Shown: in pieces, positions 18,207 to 26,994 of the stretch | How positions within the stretch are numbered: the first letter of the stretch is position 1 | Layout: every line of letters begins with the position of its first letter | Assembly (NCBI GenBank): GCA_944325775.1 | Contig: CALVBL010000003.1 | Span: forward strand, 1-64,000 | Length of the DNA: 64,000 nucleotides | Source: an uncultured Helicobacter sp. | GTDB taxonomy: Bacteria > Campylobacterota > Campylobacteria > Campylobacterales > Helicobacteraceae | Direction: 5' to 3' | Made by a program: the position numbers and the translations under genes | The notes under the pieces: model-generated | What the model was told of the DNA's origin: nothing | The model's input: the letters and a program-made list of their open reading frames with translations, nothing else | The model's database searches: none

Positions 18207-20626
18207 TCAATCTAGCTCATAAGCATCCTTTATGTTTTGGTATCGCGCCTTGTTTTCTGCACTCTGCGCGTCTTTGTACAGCACGAAATCCTCGATCACA
18301 AGCATATCCATTTCTGTACCCATAAAGCACGCAAAACTATCCTCTGGACTACACACAATAGGCTCACCGCGCACATTAAAGCTCGTATTGACAAGCACTG
18401 GGCAGGAAGTAAGCTCATAAAATCTCTCCAAAAGCGCGTGATAGCGTGGATTGGTCTGTTTATGCACACTCTGAATCCGCGCGGAATAGTCGATGTGCGT
18501 AACGCTTGGGATCTCACTACGCACGACATTGAGCTTATCAATCCCAAAGAGATTTTGCTCTGCCTCACTCATAGGATAGCATTTGCTTGCTTTTACGGGT
18601 GCGACAAGCAGCATATAAGGTGAGGCACAATCTAGCTCAAACCATTCATCTAGTTTTTGGGCTAGCACACTGGGTGCGAATGGGCGGAAAGATTCGCGAT
18701 ATTTGATTTTGAGATTCATTGTTTTTTGCATAGTGGTATTGCGCGGATCGCCGATGATGGAACGTGCTCCAAGGGCGCGCGGTCCAAACTCACAACGCCC
18801 CTGATGCCACCCTATGACTTTGCCCTGTGTGAGTGCGTGCGCGGTGATCTCAATGAGCGTGGCAAACTCGTGCTTTTCATACACTGCGCCTTGGGCTTGC
18901 AGGGCGGATTCTACCTCGGTGTTGGTGTAGGATACCCCCAAATACGAGCCCTGCATAGAATCTCTATATATTGCAGCTTGGCTTGTCTCTTTGCGATAAA
19001 TCGCGGATTGCGTCGGGGCGACTTGCTCATTTACGCCTAGTAAAATCCCTGCGTCGCCCCTCGCAAAACCACGATTTCTCATCAAAGATACTGCGCCATT
19101 TTCTTGCTCTTGTGTGGCAAGCTTGGATTCTGTAAAGCCAGATTCTGAATCTGCTTGTGGATCTATTGCAAGGCTTGCCTCTTGGTTTGGTGTGGATTCT
19201 GTAAGTTTGCTATTGCTCATAACAAAATTAGTATTTGCGGTGGTGCTTGTGGAGTTTTTGTCGGGTGTGGGGGTAGGAGTTACCTTAGCGGTAATGACTG
19301 CCCCCAAAGCCGACAAATCTGTGCAATGACTACCCAAAGAGCCATTTTCTGAAATGTAGCGAGGTTTCTTAAGCTCTAGGTAATAAAACCCCATCGCACA
19401 CCCAAGCGCATTTCCCGCATCGCCACTAGCAGGCTGAATCCAAATATGCTCTAGCAGTCCCTCGGCTTTGAGCTGTTTGTAAATCTTGCCATTGCCCACG
19501 CAGTTGAGCGCTACACCACCGCTTAGGACGAGGTTTTTGGATTTTGTAGTTTGGAGCGCGTGGCGTGCGAGCTTGAGCATTACTTCTTGGGTGACTACCT
19601 GTATAGAGGCGGCGAGATCGAAATGGGCTTGAGTGAGGCGGGATTCTGGGGTGCGCTGATGATGGGCAAAGATCGCATCAAAGGCGGCATTAGTCATTTT
19701 GAGTCCATAAGTGTAAGAAAAATAGCGCATATTGAGCGAGAAGCTCCCATCGTCTTTGATGTCGATGAGGTGAGATTTGATGAGGTCGGCGTATTTTGGC
19801 TCGCCATAGGGAGCTAAGCCCATCACTTTGTATTCCCCAGAATTGACCTTAAAGCCTGTGTAGTAGGTAAAAGCCGAGTAGAGCAGTCCTAGAGAATGTG
19901 GGAAATGGAGCTCTTGGAGGATTGTGATATCTTTGCCACTGCCTTTGGCGATAGTCGTGGTGCTCCACTCGCCCACGCCATCCATCACGAGTATGGCTGA
20001 TTCGCTAAAAGGGCTTGGATAAAACGCGCTCGCGGCGTGGCTGATATGATGCTCGCTAAAGTAGAGATTGGCAAGCACTTTTTGTTTGAAAGCTTTGAGC
20101 TGGGTTTTTGATTTGTGAGGGTAGAGCTCGCGATATACGCGGACAAGCTCGCGTGCAAGGGTTTCTTTGAGAAATAATTTGTCTTTGAGCCAAATGGGGA
20201 TTGCTTTGAGAAAGCTAAAAAATCCCCGAGGTGCGGTGGTGAAATAAGTCTCCAGAAGTCGCTCAAACTTCAAAAAAGGCTTATCATAAAACACAAACGC
20301 ATCGATAGAATCTAATACATCGTATGTGGTGGAGCTATGGATGGGAGAATCTGGGGTAGAATCTATCAAGTCTATATTGGTAGATTCTACAAAGTTGGAT
20401 TCTATAAAAGAGGAATGTCGCGCAGGGCTTTTATCTACTGCCCCCCCCCCATTATGTCCTTAGAAGAGAGAAATTTGCACGCGCTTTGGATAGCAAGTCT
20501 GGGAAATCGCTCATCGCCTTTTTTGCGTGAAAGTCGCTCTTCTTGGATGGCAAAGAGTATATTATCATCTCGTAAAATAGCAATCGCGCTATCATGGTAG
20601 TATGCTGATATGCCTAGGATTAGCAT
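18207..20626 (-). CDS. Phase-variable O-carbamoyltransferase (out of frame here)
   Basis: ATG 20626 (AAAGGA 6 bases upstream) opens with LILGISAYYHDSAIAILRDD, the NodU/CmcH/TobZ/SxtI family start. A G10 tract (20450-20441) then runs into CAG TAG, so the copy is OFF. 11 or 8 G restores 806 residues. Later motifs: FYDKPFLKFERLLETY, HISHAASAFYPSPF with MDGVGEWSTTTI, NLVLSGGVALNCVGNGK, and near the end CEFGPRALGARSIIGDPR and PVLVNTSFNVRGEPIV. The family moves a carbamoyl group from carbamoyl phosphate, through carbamoyl-AMP, to a hydroxyl. At 806 residues it exceeds the usual 550-620 because of two low-complexity insertions: about 45 residues after the tract, and about 130 Ser/Thr/Gln-rich residues (about 426-558). 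It heads the SGNH-SxtJ-DUF5989 set. Confidence 0.9.
20441..20450. repeat. C10/G10 tract, slippage switch
   Basis: Ten C on the plus strand, ten G in the coding sense, at about codon 59 of the carbamoyltransferase. Ten is OFF (CAG TAG follows); eleven or eight is ON. Confidence 0.93.
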
Positions 20627-20705
20627 AGGTGTTCCTTTGGGTTGAGATAGTTGAGATAAGGGTTGGATTATAGCATAATTTGCAAAAATCTCATATTCTT
20701 AGAAT

Positions 20706-21155
20706 CTAATGATGTGTGTGGTGGCTTGTGGGCTGCACGATAATGATGTCTTCGAGCTCGATCACCGTGTCGTTGCTAAAATGCAAGGACAAGGAGACTT
20801 TTTGCCCCTGTGTTAGAGGCTTTAGGAGGTTAATAAACATTATGTGGTATCCACCGGGTGCTAAATCCGTGCTATTATGAGCCTTGATAAGAATCTGTGG
20901 GACCTGCATCATTTTTGTCATACCATCTTTTTGGTGTATGTGCTGGTGGAGCTCGGTGCTTTTGGCAATCGTGCTTTGCGCGCTTAAGAGCGTGATGTCT
21001 TTATCGCTATTGTTGGTGATAATCATAAATGCCGCAGCGGATTTGGTATTGTGTGGCACGATTTGGACAAAGGCATCTGCGACCTCTATATCAGCTGCCT
21101 TGACACTCATACACCCAAACACCACCGCACAAAGTATAAGCCACAAATTTTTCAT
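20706..21155 (-). CDS. Periplasmic copper chaperone, PCuAC family
   Basis: 149 residues from ATG 21155 with GAGGAG 6 bases upstream. Signal peptide MKNLWLILCAVVFGCMSVKA with cleavage before ADIEV. The Cu(I) ligands of the family are visible: His in STELHQHIH, Met in GMTKMM, and His and Met in PGGYHIMFINL. The C-terminal His tail (SHHTHH) may add metal binding. PCuAC proteins deliver copper to the CuA site or CuB region of cytochrome oxidase. It is a single gene; 20627-20705 has nothing notable. Confidence 0.88.
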   Translation of the reverse strand: MKNLWLILCAVVFGCMSVKAADIEVADAFVQIVPHNTKSAAAFMIITNNSDKDITLLSAQSTIAKSTELHQHIHQKDGMTKMMQVPQILIKAHNSTDLAPGGYHIMFINLLKPLTQGQKVSLSLHFSNDTVIELEDIIIVQPTSHHTHH

Positions 21156-21210
21156 CAACCACTCCTCACAGACAAGATAAGCTCCGCATTATAGCACGAG
21201 AATCTAAGAC

Positions 21211-22503
21211 CTAGTTTAAGCTCACTTCCTCGCCTTTGAGGATCACATTCATCGTATTCATCGCGCACATCTTGCCACACATCGAGCAGGAGTTAAGCTC
21301 TTCGGGTTTGCGTTCGTTAAACATCGCACGCGCCTTTTTGCCATCGATGGCATAGCCAAACATCTTGCCCCAGTTGATCTCTTGGCGTGCCTTGCTCATC
21401 TTATCATCGATTTCGCGCTCTTTGGGGAGCTTAGCAATATCTCCAGCGTGTGCGGCGATTTTAGTCGCGACGATACCATCGCGCACATCATTGAGGTTTG
21501 GCAGGCGCAAATGCTCTGCAGGTGTCACATAGCAGAGCATATCCGCTCCAGCCGCTGCTGCGACTGCGCCACCTATGGCGCCACTGATATGATCATACCC
21601 TGCACCAATGTCTGTAACTAGCGGTCCGAGTACATAAAACGGCGCGCCCTTGCACACGCGTTTTTGGAGTTTGACATTAGCTTCTATCTCATCGATACTC
21701 ATATGCCCCGGACCTTCGATCATCACCTGCACATTGGCTTGCCACGCTCTTTGGGTGAGAAGTGAGAGCTCTAGGAGCTCGGCAAGCTGTGCAGTGTCGC
21801 TCGCGTCGTGTGTGGAGCCCGGACGCAGTGCATCGCCTAGAGAGAGTGTTACATCAAATTTCGCGCAAATCTCAAGTAAATCATCAAAATATTCATAAAA
21901 TGGATTTTCGGCTTGTTTCATTTTCATCCACGCATAGAGCACGCTACCACCGCGCGAGACGATGTTTGTCAATCTATGTGCTTGCTCAAACATAAACGCC
22001 GCACGCGAATTGATCCCCGCGTGAATCGTCATAAAATCCACGCCACTTTTGGCATGATGATACACCACATCGATGAAGTCCTTAGCACTAATATCCTTGA
22101 GATCTTTTTCTAAAAATCCCACGGCATCATACACCGGCACCGTGCCTATCATCGCCTTAGAGACATTTATAAGCTCATCGCGGAAATGGCTTGTCTTGCC
22201 ATAATTGCTAAGATCCATGATAGATTCTATACCGAAGTCGTGGGAGAGCGTAACCTTTTGCATTTCCTCGCTGTAGTCGATGCAGTCATTGGACACGCCG
22301 AGATTGACATTGACTTTTGTTCGTAGCCCTGCACCTATGCCGTGGGGATCGAGGCTTTTGTGGTTGATATTTGCGGGGATAATGATCGTGCCATTAGCGA
22401 TGGAGCTAAGCAAAAATTCCTCGCTCACACCCTCTTTTTGCGCGACAGCTTGCATTTGTGTGGTAAAAACGCCCTCTTTTGCGTAGGTCATTTGTGTTTT
22501 CAT
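21211..22503 (-). CDS. thiC: Phosphomethylpyrimidine synthase ThiC
   Basis: 430 residues, the short ThiC form lacking the extra N-terminal domain. Landmarks: NGTIIIPANINHKSLDPHGI, DLSNYGKTSHFRDELI, DFMTIHAGINS, SLGDALRPGSTHDASD, MIEGPGHMSIDEIEANV, and the radical-SAM cluster motif near the C-terminus, CSMCGKMCAMN (C-x2-C-x4-C). It turns aminoimidazole ribotide into the pyrimidine half of thiamine. Expression is probably governed by the TPP riboswitch upstream. AAGGA lies just before the start. No other thiamine gene is in the window. Confidence 0.97.
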   Translation of the reverse strand: MKTQMTYAKEGVFTTQMQAVAQKEGVSEEFLLSSIANGTIIIPANINHKSLDPHGIGAGLRTKVNVNLGVSNDCIDYSEEMQKVTLSHDFGIESIMDLSNYGKTSHFRDELINVSKAMIGTVPVYDAVGFLEKDLKDISAKDFIDVVYHHAKSGVDFMTIHAGINSRAAFMFEQAHRLTNIVSRGGSVLYAWMKMKQAENPFYEYFDDLLEICAKFDVTLSLGDALRPGSTHDASDTAQLAELLELSLLTQRAWQANVQVMIEGPGHMSIDEIEANVKLQKRVCKGAPFYVLGPLVTDIGAGYDHISGAIGGAVAAAAGADMLCYVTPAEHLRLPNLNDVRDGIVATKIAAHAGDIAKLPKEREIDDKMSKARQEINWGKMFGYAIDGKKARAMFNERKPEELNSCSMCGKMCAMNTMNVILKGEEVSLN

Positions 22504-22571
22504 AATGTATCCTTAGTGGTTGTGATGATAAACGTGGGGGTTATGAAGTAGTAGAAAGTAGATAAGGTGGA

Positions 22572-22658
22572 TAAACATTCCCGCCGCTAGCATTATCTAG
22601 GTCCGGTTCGGTCTAAGCTCTAGCTTACTCTCAGCCTGTCTCACAAGCTCCCGTCATT
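22572..22658 (-). promoter_or_regulatory. TPP riboswitch (THI element) upstream of thiC
   Basis: Read on the minus strand, the element contains ACGGGAGC, ACAGGCTGAGAG, GACCGAACCGGACC, TAGATAATGCTAGCG and GCGGGAA, in the order and spacing of the THI box (CTGAGA core, ACCTGATCTGGATAATGCCAGCG-type core, closing P1 strand GGGAA). It ends about 70 bases before the thiC ATG. I see no T-run terminator between them, so control of translation initiation (ribosome binding site near 22509) is more likely than attenuation. Ligand binding would lower ThiC synthesis when TPP is abundant. Confidence 0.93.
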
Positions 22659-22774
22659 TATGCGAATCTATTATAGCTTTTCTTAAGTAAATGTGGGGAT
22701 ATTCAGTATTGAGCGATACATGCTTGATTATTTCTTAACCTAAGAGATTTAGAATCTAAAATGCGCAAAAAGCC

Positions 22775-22805
22775 TTGACTTAGAGTAGCTCTCATCTTTT
22801 ATAAT
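22775..22805 (+). promoter_or_regulatory. Promoter for the alcohol dehydrogenase gene
   Basis: TTGACT (22775-22780) and TATAAT (22800-22805), separated by 19 bases. The -10 is a perfect consensus, 32 bases before ATG 22838. The -35 match may be incidental because Helicobacter sigma-80 promoters rarely need one. Confidence 0.55.
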
Positions 22806-22837
22806 TCCATTTGTAATTTTATTTTTAAGGAGGCAAT

Positions 22838-23926
22838 ATGCTTTTAGATTCAAATTTACTTGAAGCCAAAGAAGGCAAAAGAATCACTGCAAAGGGCTAT
22901 GCGGTGCAACACAAAAGCGATACTTTTAAGCCCTTTGAGTTTTCCCGCCACGCGCTAGGCGACAATGATATTTTAATTGAGATTCTGTATGCGGGGATTT
23001 GTCATAGCGACATACATTCTGCGCGCAGTGAGTGGAAAGAGGGAATCTACCCTATGGTGCCCGGGCATGAGATAGCGGGCAAAGTCGTGGCAGTGGGTAG
23101 CAAGGTTAGCAAGTTTAAAGTCGGCGATTATGCGGGAGTTGGCTGTATGGTCAATAGTTGTGGAGAATGTGAGGCGTGTAAAGCGAGCAATGAGCAGTAT
23201 TGCGAACGCGGAATGGTGGCTACCTATGATTGCCACGATTATTTTCATAACAATGAGCCAACCTATGGCGGGTATTCTAACAATATCGTGGTAAGCGAGA
23301 ATTTTGCCGTGAATGTGCCACAAGATGCCCCACTAGAGAAAGTCGCACCCTTGCTCTGTGCGGGGATTACCACCTATGCACCGCTAAAATTTAGCAAGGT
23401 AAAGACGGGTGATAAGGTCGCGGTAGCAGGATTTGGCGGACTAGGTATGATGGCGGTAAAATACGCTGTGCAAATGGGTGCGGAAGTGTATGTGTTTGCG
23501 CGTAATAAAAACAAAGAACAAGACGCGCTAAAAATGGGGGCAAAAAAGCTTTATGATACCACCGATTCTAACGTGGTGGCAGAGCGATTTGACCTCATTA
23601 TCTCCACAATCCCCACGCCTTATGATATTACCGCCTATCTTAAGCTTTTAAAACTTGGCGGAGAGATGGGAATCGTGGGGCTTCCACCTACAGAAGTCGC
23701 ACCCACCATCGATGCAGCAGGGCTTATCTTTAACGCACATAAAAAAGTCTATGGCTCACTTATTGGCGGGATTAAAGAAACTCAAGAAATGCTAGATTTT
23801 TCTTTGAAGCACAAAATCTATCCTGAAACTGAAATCATCGCAGTAAATCAGATTAATGAAGCTTATGAGAATCTCACTAATGGCAAGGCAAAATTCCGCT
23901 ATGTGATTGATATGAAGACTTTGTAA
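22838..23926 (+). CDS. Zinc-dependent alcohol dehydrogenase, CAD/YahK type
   Basis: 362 residues. Catalytic zinc region AGICHSDIHSARSEW with VPGHEIAGKVVAVG; structural zinc cysteines in NSCGECEACKASNEQYCE; nucleotide-binding loop AGFGGLGMMAVKYA; C-terminal FRYVIDMKTL. This is the NADP-preferring cinnamyl-alcohol dehydrogenase group that reduces aldehydes; H. pylori has a similar enzyme. AAGGAGG lies 6 bases upstream of the ATG. It is monocistronic, divergent from thiC. True substrates unknown. Confidence 0.93.
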   Translation: MLLDSNLLEAKEGKRITAKGYAVQHKSDTFKPFEFSRHALGDNDILIEILYAGICHSDIHSARSEWKEGIYPMVPGHEIAGKVVAVGSKVSKFKVGDYAGVGCMVNSCGECEACKASNEQYCERGMVATYDCHDYFHNNEPTYGGYSNNIVVSENFAVNVPQDAPLEKVAPLLCAGITTYAPLKFSKVKTGDKVAVAGFGGLGMMAVKYAVQMGAEVYVFARNKNKEQDALKMGAKKLYDTTDSNVVAERFDLIISTIPTPYDITAYLKLLKLGGEMGIVGLPPTEVAPTIDAAGLIFNAHKKVYGSLIGGIKETQEMLDFSLKHKIYPETEIIAVNQINEAYENLTNGKAKFRYVIDMKTL

Positions 23927-24043
23927 TTTGCTAATTAAGGGTTAGATTCTTATCTAAAATCTAGATTCTAAAGCTTGGAAGCGAGGCTTTAGACATACAA
24001 ATGCGATGATGCTAGAAATAAAGAATTGTGTCGTAGCACAGGG

Positions 24044-24082
24044 ATTAAAGAGGATTGGGGATTACCTCAAATCCTCTTTAAT
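24044..24082. repeat. Perfect 13-bp inverted repeat
   Basis: ATTAAAGAGGATT (24044-24056) and AATCCTCTTTAAT (24070-24082) with a 13-base loop. It lies between the convergent alcohol dehydrogenase and vWA genes and may end both transcripts, though no T run follows. The rest of 23927-24235 shows no gene I would support. Confidence 0.6.
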
Positions 24083-24235
24083 GCGTGAATATGTAGTGTT
24101 GCTATGTATCCTTTTGGAATCTCCCCTCATTACTCACAAATCCCAACAATCACTGCAAGTTTCTACAGAGTTTTTCTGTAAAATATCATTGTGTTTTTGC
24201 TCATAACCACAAAGATTTTAAGAAAAGATAGCAAA

Positions 24236-25213
24236 CTATTTTTTATAAGTGATACCCAATACTTTCTTTTTGTTCTCGATTTCCTTATGCTTTTGTTTGA
24301 TGACTTGTAGGGCTGGGATAGGCTTTAGGGCAATCTTTGCAATCTCTTCTTCTAACTCCTCCATTTTCCCCGCATCTTTTGCTGCCATACCCTTGATAAT
24401 ATCTGTCAAATCATCTATTTGCTCTACCCCAATGGCAATGCCACCCGTTACATTTGCAAGCCATGAGAAAAACTCGGGGTGCTCTAGCCTTGATACTCTT
24501 TTACTGAAATCGCCAATATCCACAGGATATAATGATGAGAGGCTTTCATAGGGGATACTTGGATTACAATACACGGTATTTATAGGGGTATCTTGCTCAT
24601 AGAGTTTTTTAGCTAGCATAAAATAATCATGTCCCCTATCGCATTCATTAGGTTCATGTGCTCTAGCATCACCAAAAAGCACGATAGAACGTGCATTGAT
24701 TTCATTCCAATTAAGATTAAGTGCCTCATGGAGTGCATCTTCGAGTGCCTCGTCTGCATCGCCACCATTGCCATCTGTTGTGGTATCTATAAATTTTTGC
24801 AACTTATCAATATTTATGGTAATTTGCTGAGTTTTTGTAACATATATATCACCTGAACCGTGGTCAAGATAAAATATTATACCAATCCTCAAATTTGGGA
24901 TAATCTGAAACATACTACTACATATTTCTTTGAATTTGCGTTTTAAAACAGAGTGATAGGCAGACATAGAACCCGTCAAATCCCCTATCAATACCAAATC
25001 TAAGCCCTTGCGTTTTTGTGCTTCTTGTTTCATTTGTGTTTTGATAGAATCTTTTTTGAGTATCGTATCAATCTTACCTTTCTTCTTGAGAGATTCTATA
25101 TCTATGGGCTTTATACTTTTAGAATCTTCTTTTTTTACCACAGTGCTACTATTCATTTTTTTCAAAACAGGGAGATTGAGATTCCCCATTGTTTTTGTAT
25201 CTTTTTTGTCCAT
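24236..25213 (-). CDS. von Willebrand factor A domain protein
   Basis: 325 residues; ATG with AAGGAG 5 bases upstream. The first 68 residues are Lys/Ser rich and probably flexible. A vWA domain follows: strand LDLVLIGDLTGSM carries a MIDAS-type motif (Asp78, Thr80, Ser82), then PNLRIGIIFYLDHGSGDIYV, a TTDGNGGDADEALEDAL loop, and ARSIVLFGDARAHEPNE with another acidic MIDAS position. This DHGSGD/GGDADEALEDAL pattern resembles the vWA domain of alpha-kinase vWKA-type proteins rather than integrin-like ones. The C-terminus is helical and charged. No signal peptide, so cytoplasmic. It lies 24 bases after the J-domain gene and is surely co-transcribed with it. Function unknown; probably metal-dependent protein binding. 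Confidence 0.85.
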   Translation of the reverse strand: MDKKDTKTMGNLNLPVLKKMNSSTVVKKEDSKSIKPIDIESLKKKGKIDTILKKDSIKTQMKQEAQKRKGLDLVLIGDLTGSMSAYHSVLKRKFKEICSSMFQIIPNLRIGIIFYLDHGSGDIYVTKTQQITINIDKLQKFIDTTTDGNGGDADEALEDALHEALNLNWNEINARSIVLFGDARAHEPNECDRGHDYFMLAKKLYEQDTPINTVYCNPSIPYESLSSLYPVDIGDFSKRVSRLEHPEFFSWLANVTGGIAIGVEQIDDLTDIIKGMAAKDAGKMEELEEEIAKIALKPIPALQVIKQKHKEIENKKKVLGITYKK

Positions 25214-25237
25214 ATATGCTCCTTGCTAAAGTTGTGT

Positions 25238-26767
25238 TTATATGCCTTTGTTCGCACGATAGGTGCTGTCATATTCTGCTCTTGCTTGAGTGTCTTTGAG
25301 AATCTCAAGTATCTCATTAAGCTTTTTCATAATCTCCTCATATTCCTCTCTTTTATCCTCTGGAGCAATGTCGGGGTGATATTTCTTTGCCATTTTCTTA
25401 TGCTGTCTTTTTAGGTCTTTTATATCAAACTGCGTGTAGTCAGTGCTTTCATCATATTCCTCTTCATACAAAAACTCATAATGGTTTTGCCACAAATCTT
25501 GCGAATCTGTCGCAGAAGATTCTTGTTCCCCACTATTTGCATACTCATTAAAGAGATTTACCATAGTCTCATAAGCCTTGCAATAGGTCAAACCCTCCAA
25601 AATAGCACGATAACATTCTGCAAAGAGGTGTGATTTGTAGTGTGTATCGGCATTTTCTACGCATTGCTCGATATTCTCAAGCCAGATTCCAAAATCAAGT
25701 CCGCTTTCGTTTTTGGTATTTTCTATATGCTCCCTTACGCCCTCATACATAGCCCTTAATTCCTCGTTTGCCTCGCTAATCTCATCAATAGGAATGCTAA
25801 ATCCCTTAAATGTCCCACTCGCATATTTTTCATCTAGCTCTTTGAATTTATGCAGGGTATCCTCTAGCGTTTGTATCCCCACGCGTATACTCTCTTTAAC
25901 GACAATCTTTGCCTTTTTGCCATCTTCACTCTCATCAAATTTGATAGTATCAAATGTCTCACTCATAGCCTCAATATCTGCCATTTTTCTATCATATTCT
26001 TTTATCTTTTCATTGAGATTATGTTCAATTTCTGCTCTTTGTTCTTCCCATTTTTTCTTACTTTCTTCAAAGGCAGAGAGTAGCTCCCGCTCTTTTATGC
26101 TAAAGGCATTTTCTTTTTCTGTAACCTCACATAATCGCCTCTCAATATCTGCCTCTTTGGTTTTGCAAAGAGATTCTCTATCCTCCAAATCTTGCAAGGT
26201 ATCCTCATAGTGCTTTTTACTTTTTTCTGCCTCTTTTTGTAAGCTTTCGTATTTTTCTTTGTTTTCTTGTGCTTCTTTAACTTCTTTATCAGATTTTTCC
26301 TCACGTCTTTTTATACGTTCTCTTTCTCTTTGTATATTTTCGCGTTCTTGGTCTAAATCCCTATCTTTTTTATTAAGCCTTTGTTCTTCTTTTTTAACAC
26401 TTTCCTTGCGGATATGGATACTCATTTCTTCTTTACGATTTGCTTCTTTTTTATCTTTTAGGTCTTCTTCCCATTGACTTAGGAGTTGTTCTTTTGCTTG
26501 GAGTTCAAGTTGTAATTTTTGATTTTCTTCAACCTTTTTTTGAAATTCCTGCACTTCCTCATTGAATCTTTGAATTTCATCTTGCAAGGCTTTATGATTC
26601 TGATTCAAGGCTTCATGATTCTGATTGCTTTTTTCTAATGTATCCAGTGTCTGTTTGCTTAGAGCCAATGTCTTAGCCACATTGCGTTCAGTTCTCTTAA
26701 GCTTTTTTAATTCTTCTCTTTGTTTGCGTTTTTGTTCCTCTTTGCGTTTTGTAAAAAAATTAAACAT
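25238..26767 (-). CDS. Coiled-coil protein with C-terminal J domain
   Basis: 509 residues from ATG 26767 (AGGGA 7 bases upstream). Residues about 5-300 are an almost unbroken Glu/Lys/Gln coiled coil. A middle helical part follows (SGLDFGIWLENIEQCVENAD). The last 70 residues form a J domain: KDLKRQHKKMAKKYHPDIAP with the HPD tripeptide near residue 464, and a closing EYDSTYRANKG helix. J domains recruit and stimulate DnaK-type ATPases; the coiled coil suggests a long scaffold. It is paired with the vWA gene downstream. The AT-rich codon use differs from the flanking housekeeping genes. I know no named system with this pair. Confidence 0.82.
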   Translation of the reverse strand: MFNFFTKRKEEQKRKQREELKKLKRTERNVAKTLALSKQTLDTLEKSNQNHEALNQNHKALQDEIQRFNEEVQEFQKKVEENQKLQLELQAKEQLLSQWEEDLKDKKEANRKEEMSIHIRKESVKKEEQRLNKKDRDLDQERENIQRERERIKRREEKSDKEVKEAQENKEKYESLQKEAEKSKKHYEDTLQDLEDRESLCKTKEADIERRLCEVTEKENAFSIKERELLSAFEESKKKWEEQRAEIEHNLNEKIKEYDRKMADIEAMSETFDTIKFDESEDGKKAKIVVKESIRVGIQTLEDTLHKFKELDEKYASGTFKGFSIPIDEISEANEELRAMYEGVREHIENTKNESGLDFGIWLENIEQCVENADTHYKSHLFAECYRAILEGLTYCKAYETMVNLFNEYANSGEQESSATDSQDLWQNHYEFLYEEEYDESTDYTQFDIKDLKRQHKKMAKKYHPDIAPEDKREEYEEIMKKLNEILEILKDTQARAEYDSTYRANKGI

Positions 26768-26879
26768 CAATGTTCCCTGATTGTTATTGAATCTACAAAG
26801 TATTTATACATACCAAATTAACTTCCCTATGTGAATATCTTTTGTATTTTTATCGTGTTGATGTAGTTTGACTGCTGGC

Positions 26880-26912
26880 AGGATAGAATCTTGTGTAAAA
26901 CAAGATTATCCT
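26880..26912 (-). terminator. Stem-loop after the 48-residue gene
   Basis: AGGATAGAATCTTGT (26880-26894) pairs with ACAAGATTATCCT (26900-26912) with a small bulge around a 5-base loop. It is 82 bases past the stop of the gene at 26995, upstream of the coiled-coil gene. No T run; a terminator or a processing hairpin is possible. Confidence 0.35.
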
Positions 26913-26994
26913 ACCTCAAGACACACTTGCCTTTTGGGTATAGCCGCAACTTTTGCTACGCATCTAGTGTGGAGCACCATTATTTTTGTGCTAT

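Noticed and set aside
17830..18210. Minus-strand open frame of 126 codons spanning the carbamoyltransferase-SGNH gap
   Set aside because: It overlaps the well supported SGNH gene in another frame for most of its length and has no ribosome binding site.
24006..24206. 66-codon plus frame in the 23927-24235 spacer
   Set aside because: It runs through the 13-bp inverted repeat, has no ribosome binding site and no recognisable sequence.
25713..26210. 165-codon plus frame inside the coiled-coil gene
   Set aside because: Ser/Leu/Phe-rich mirror of the Glu/Lys coiled coil; a typical antisense artefact.
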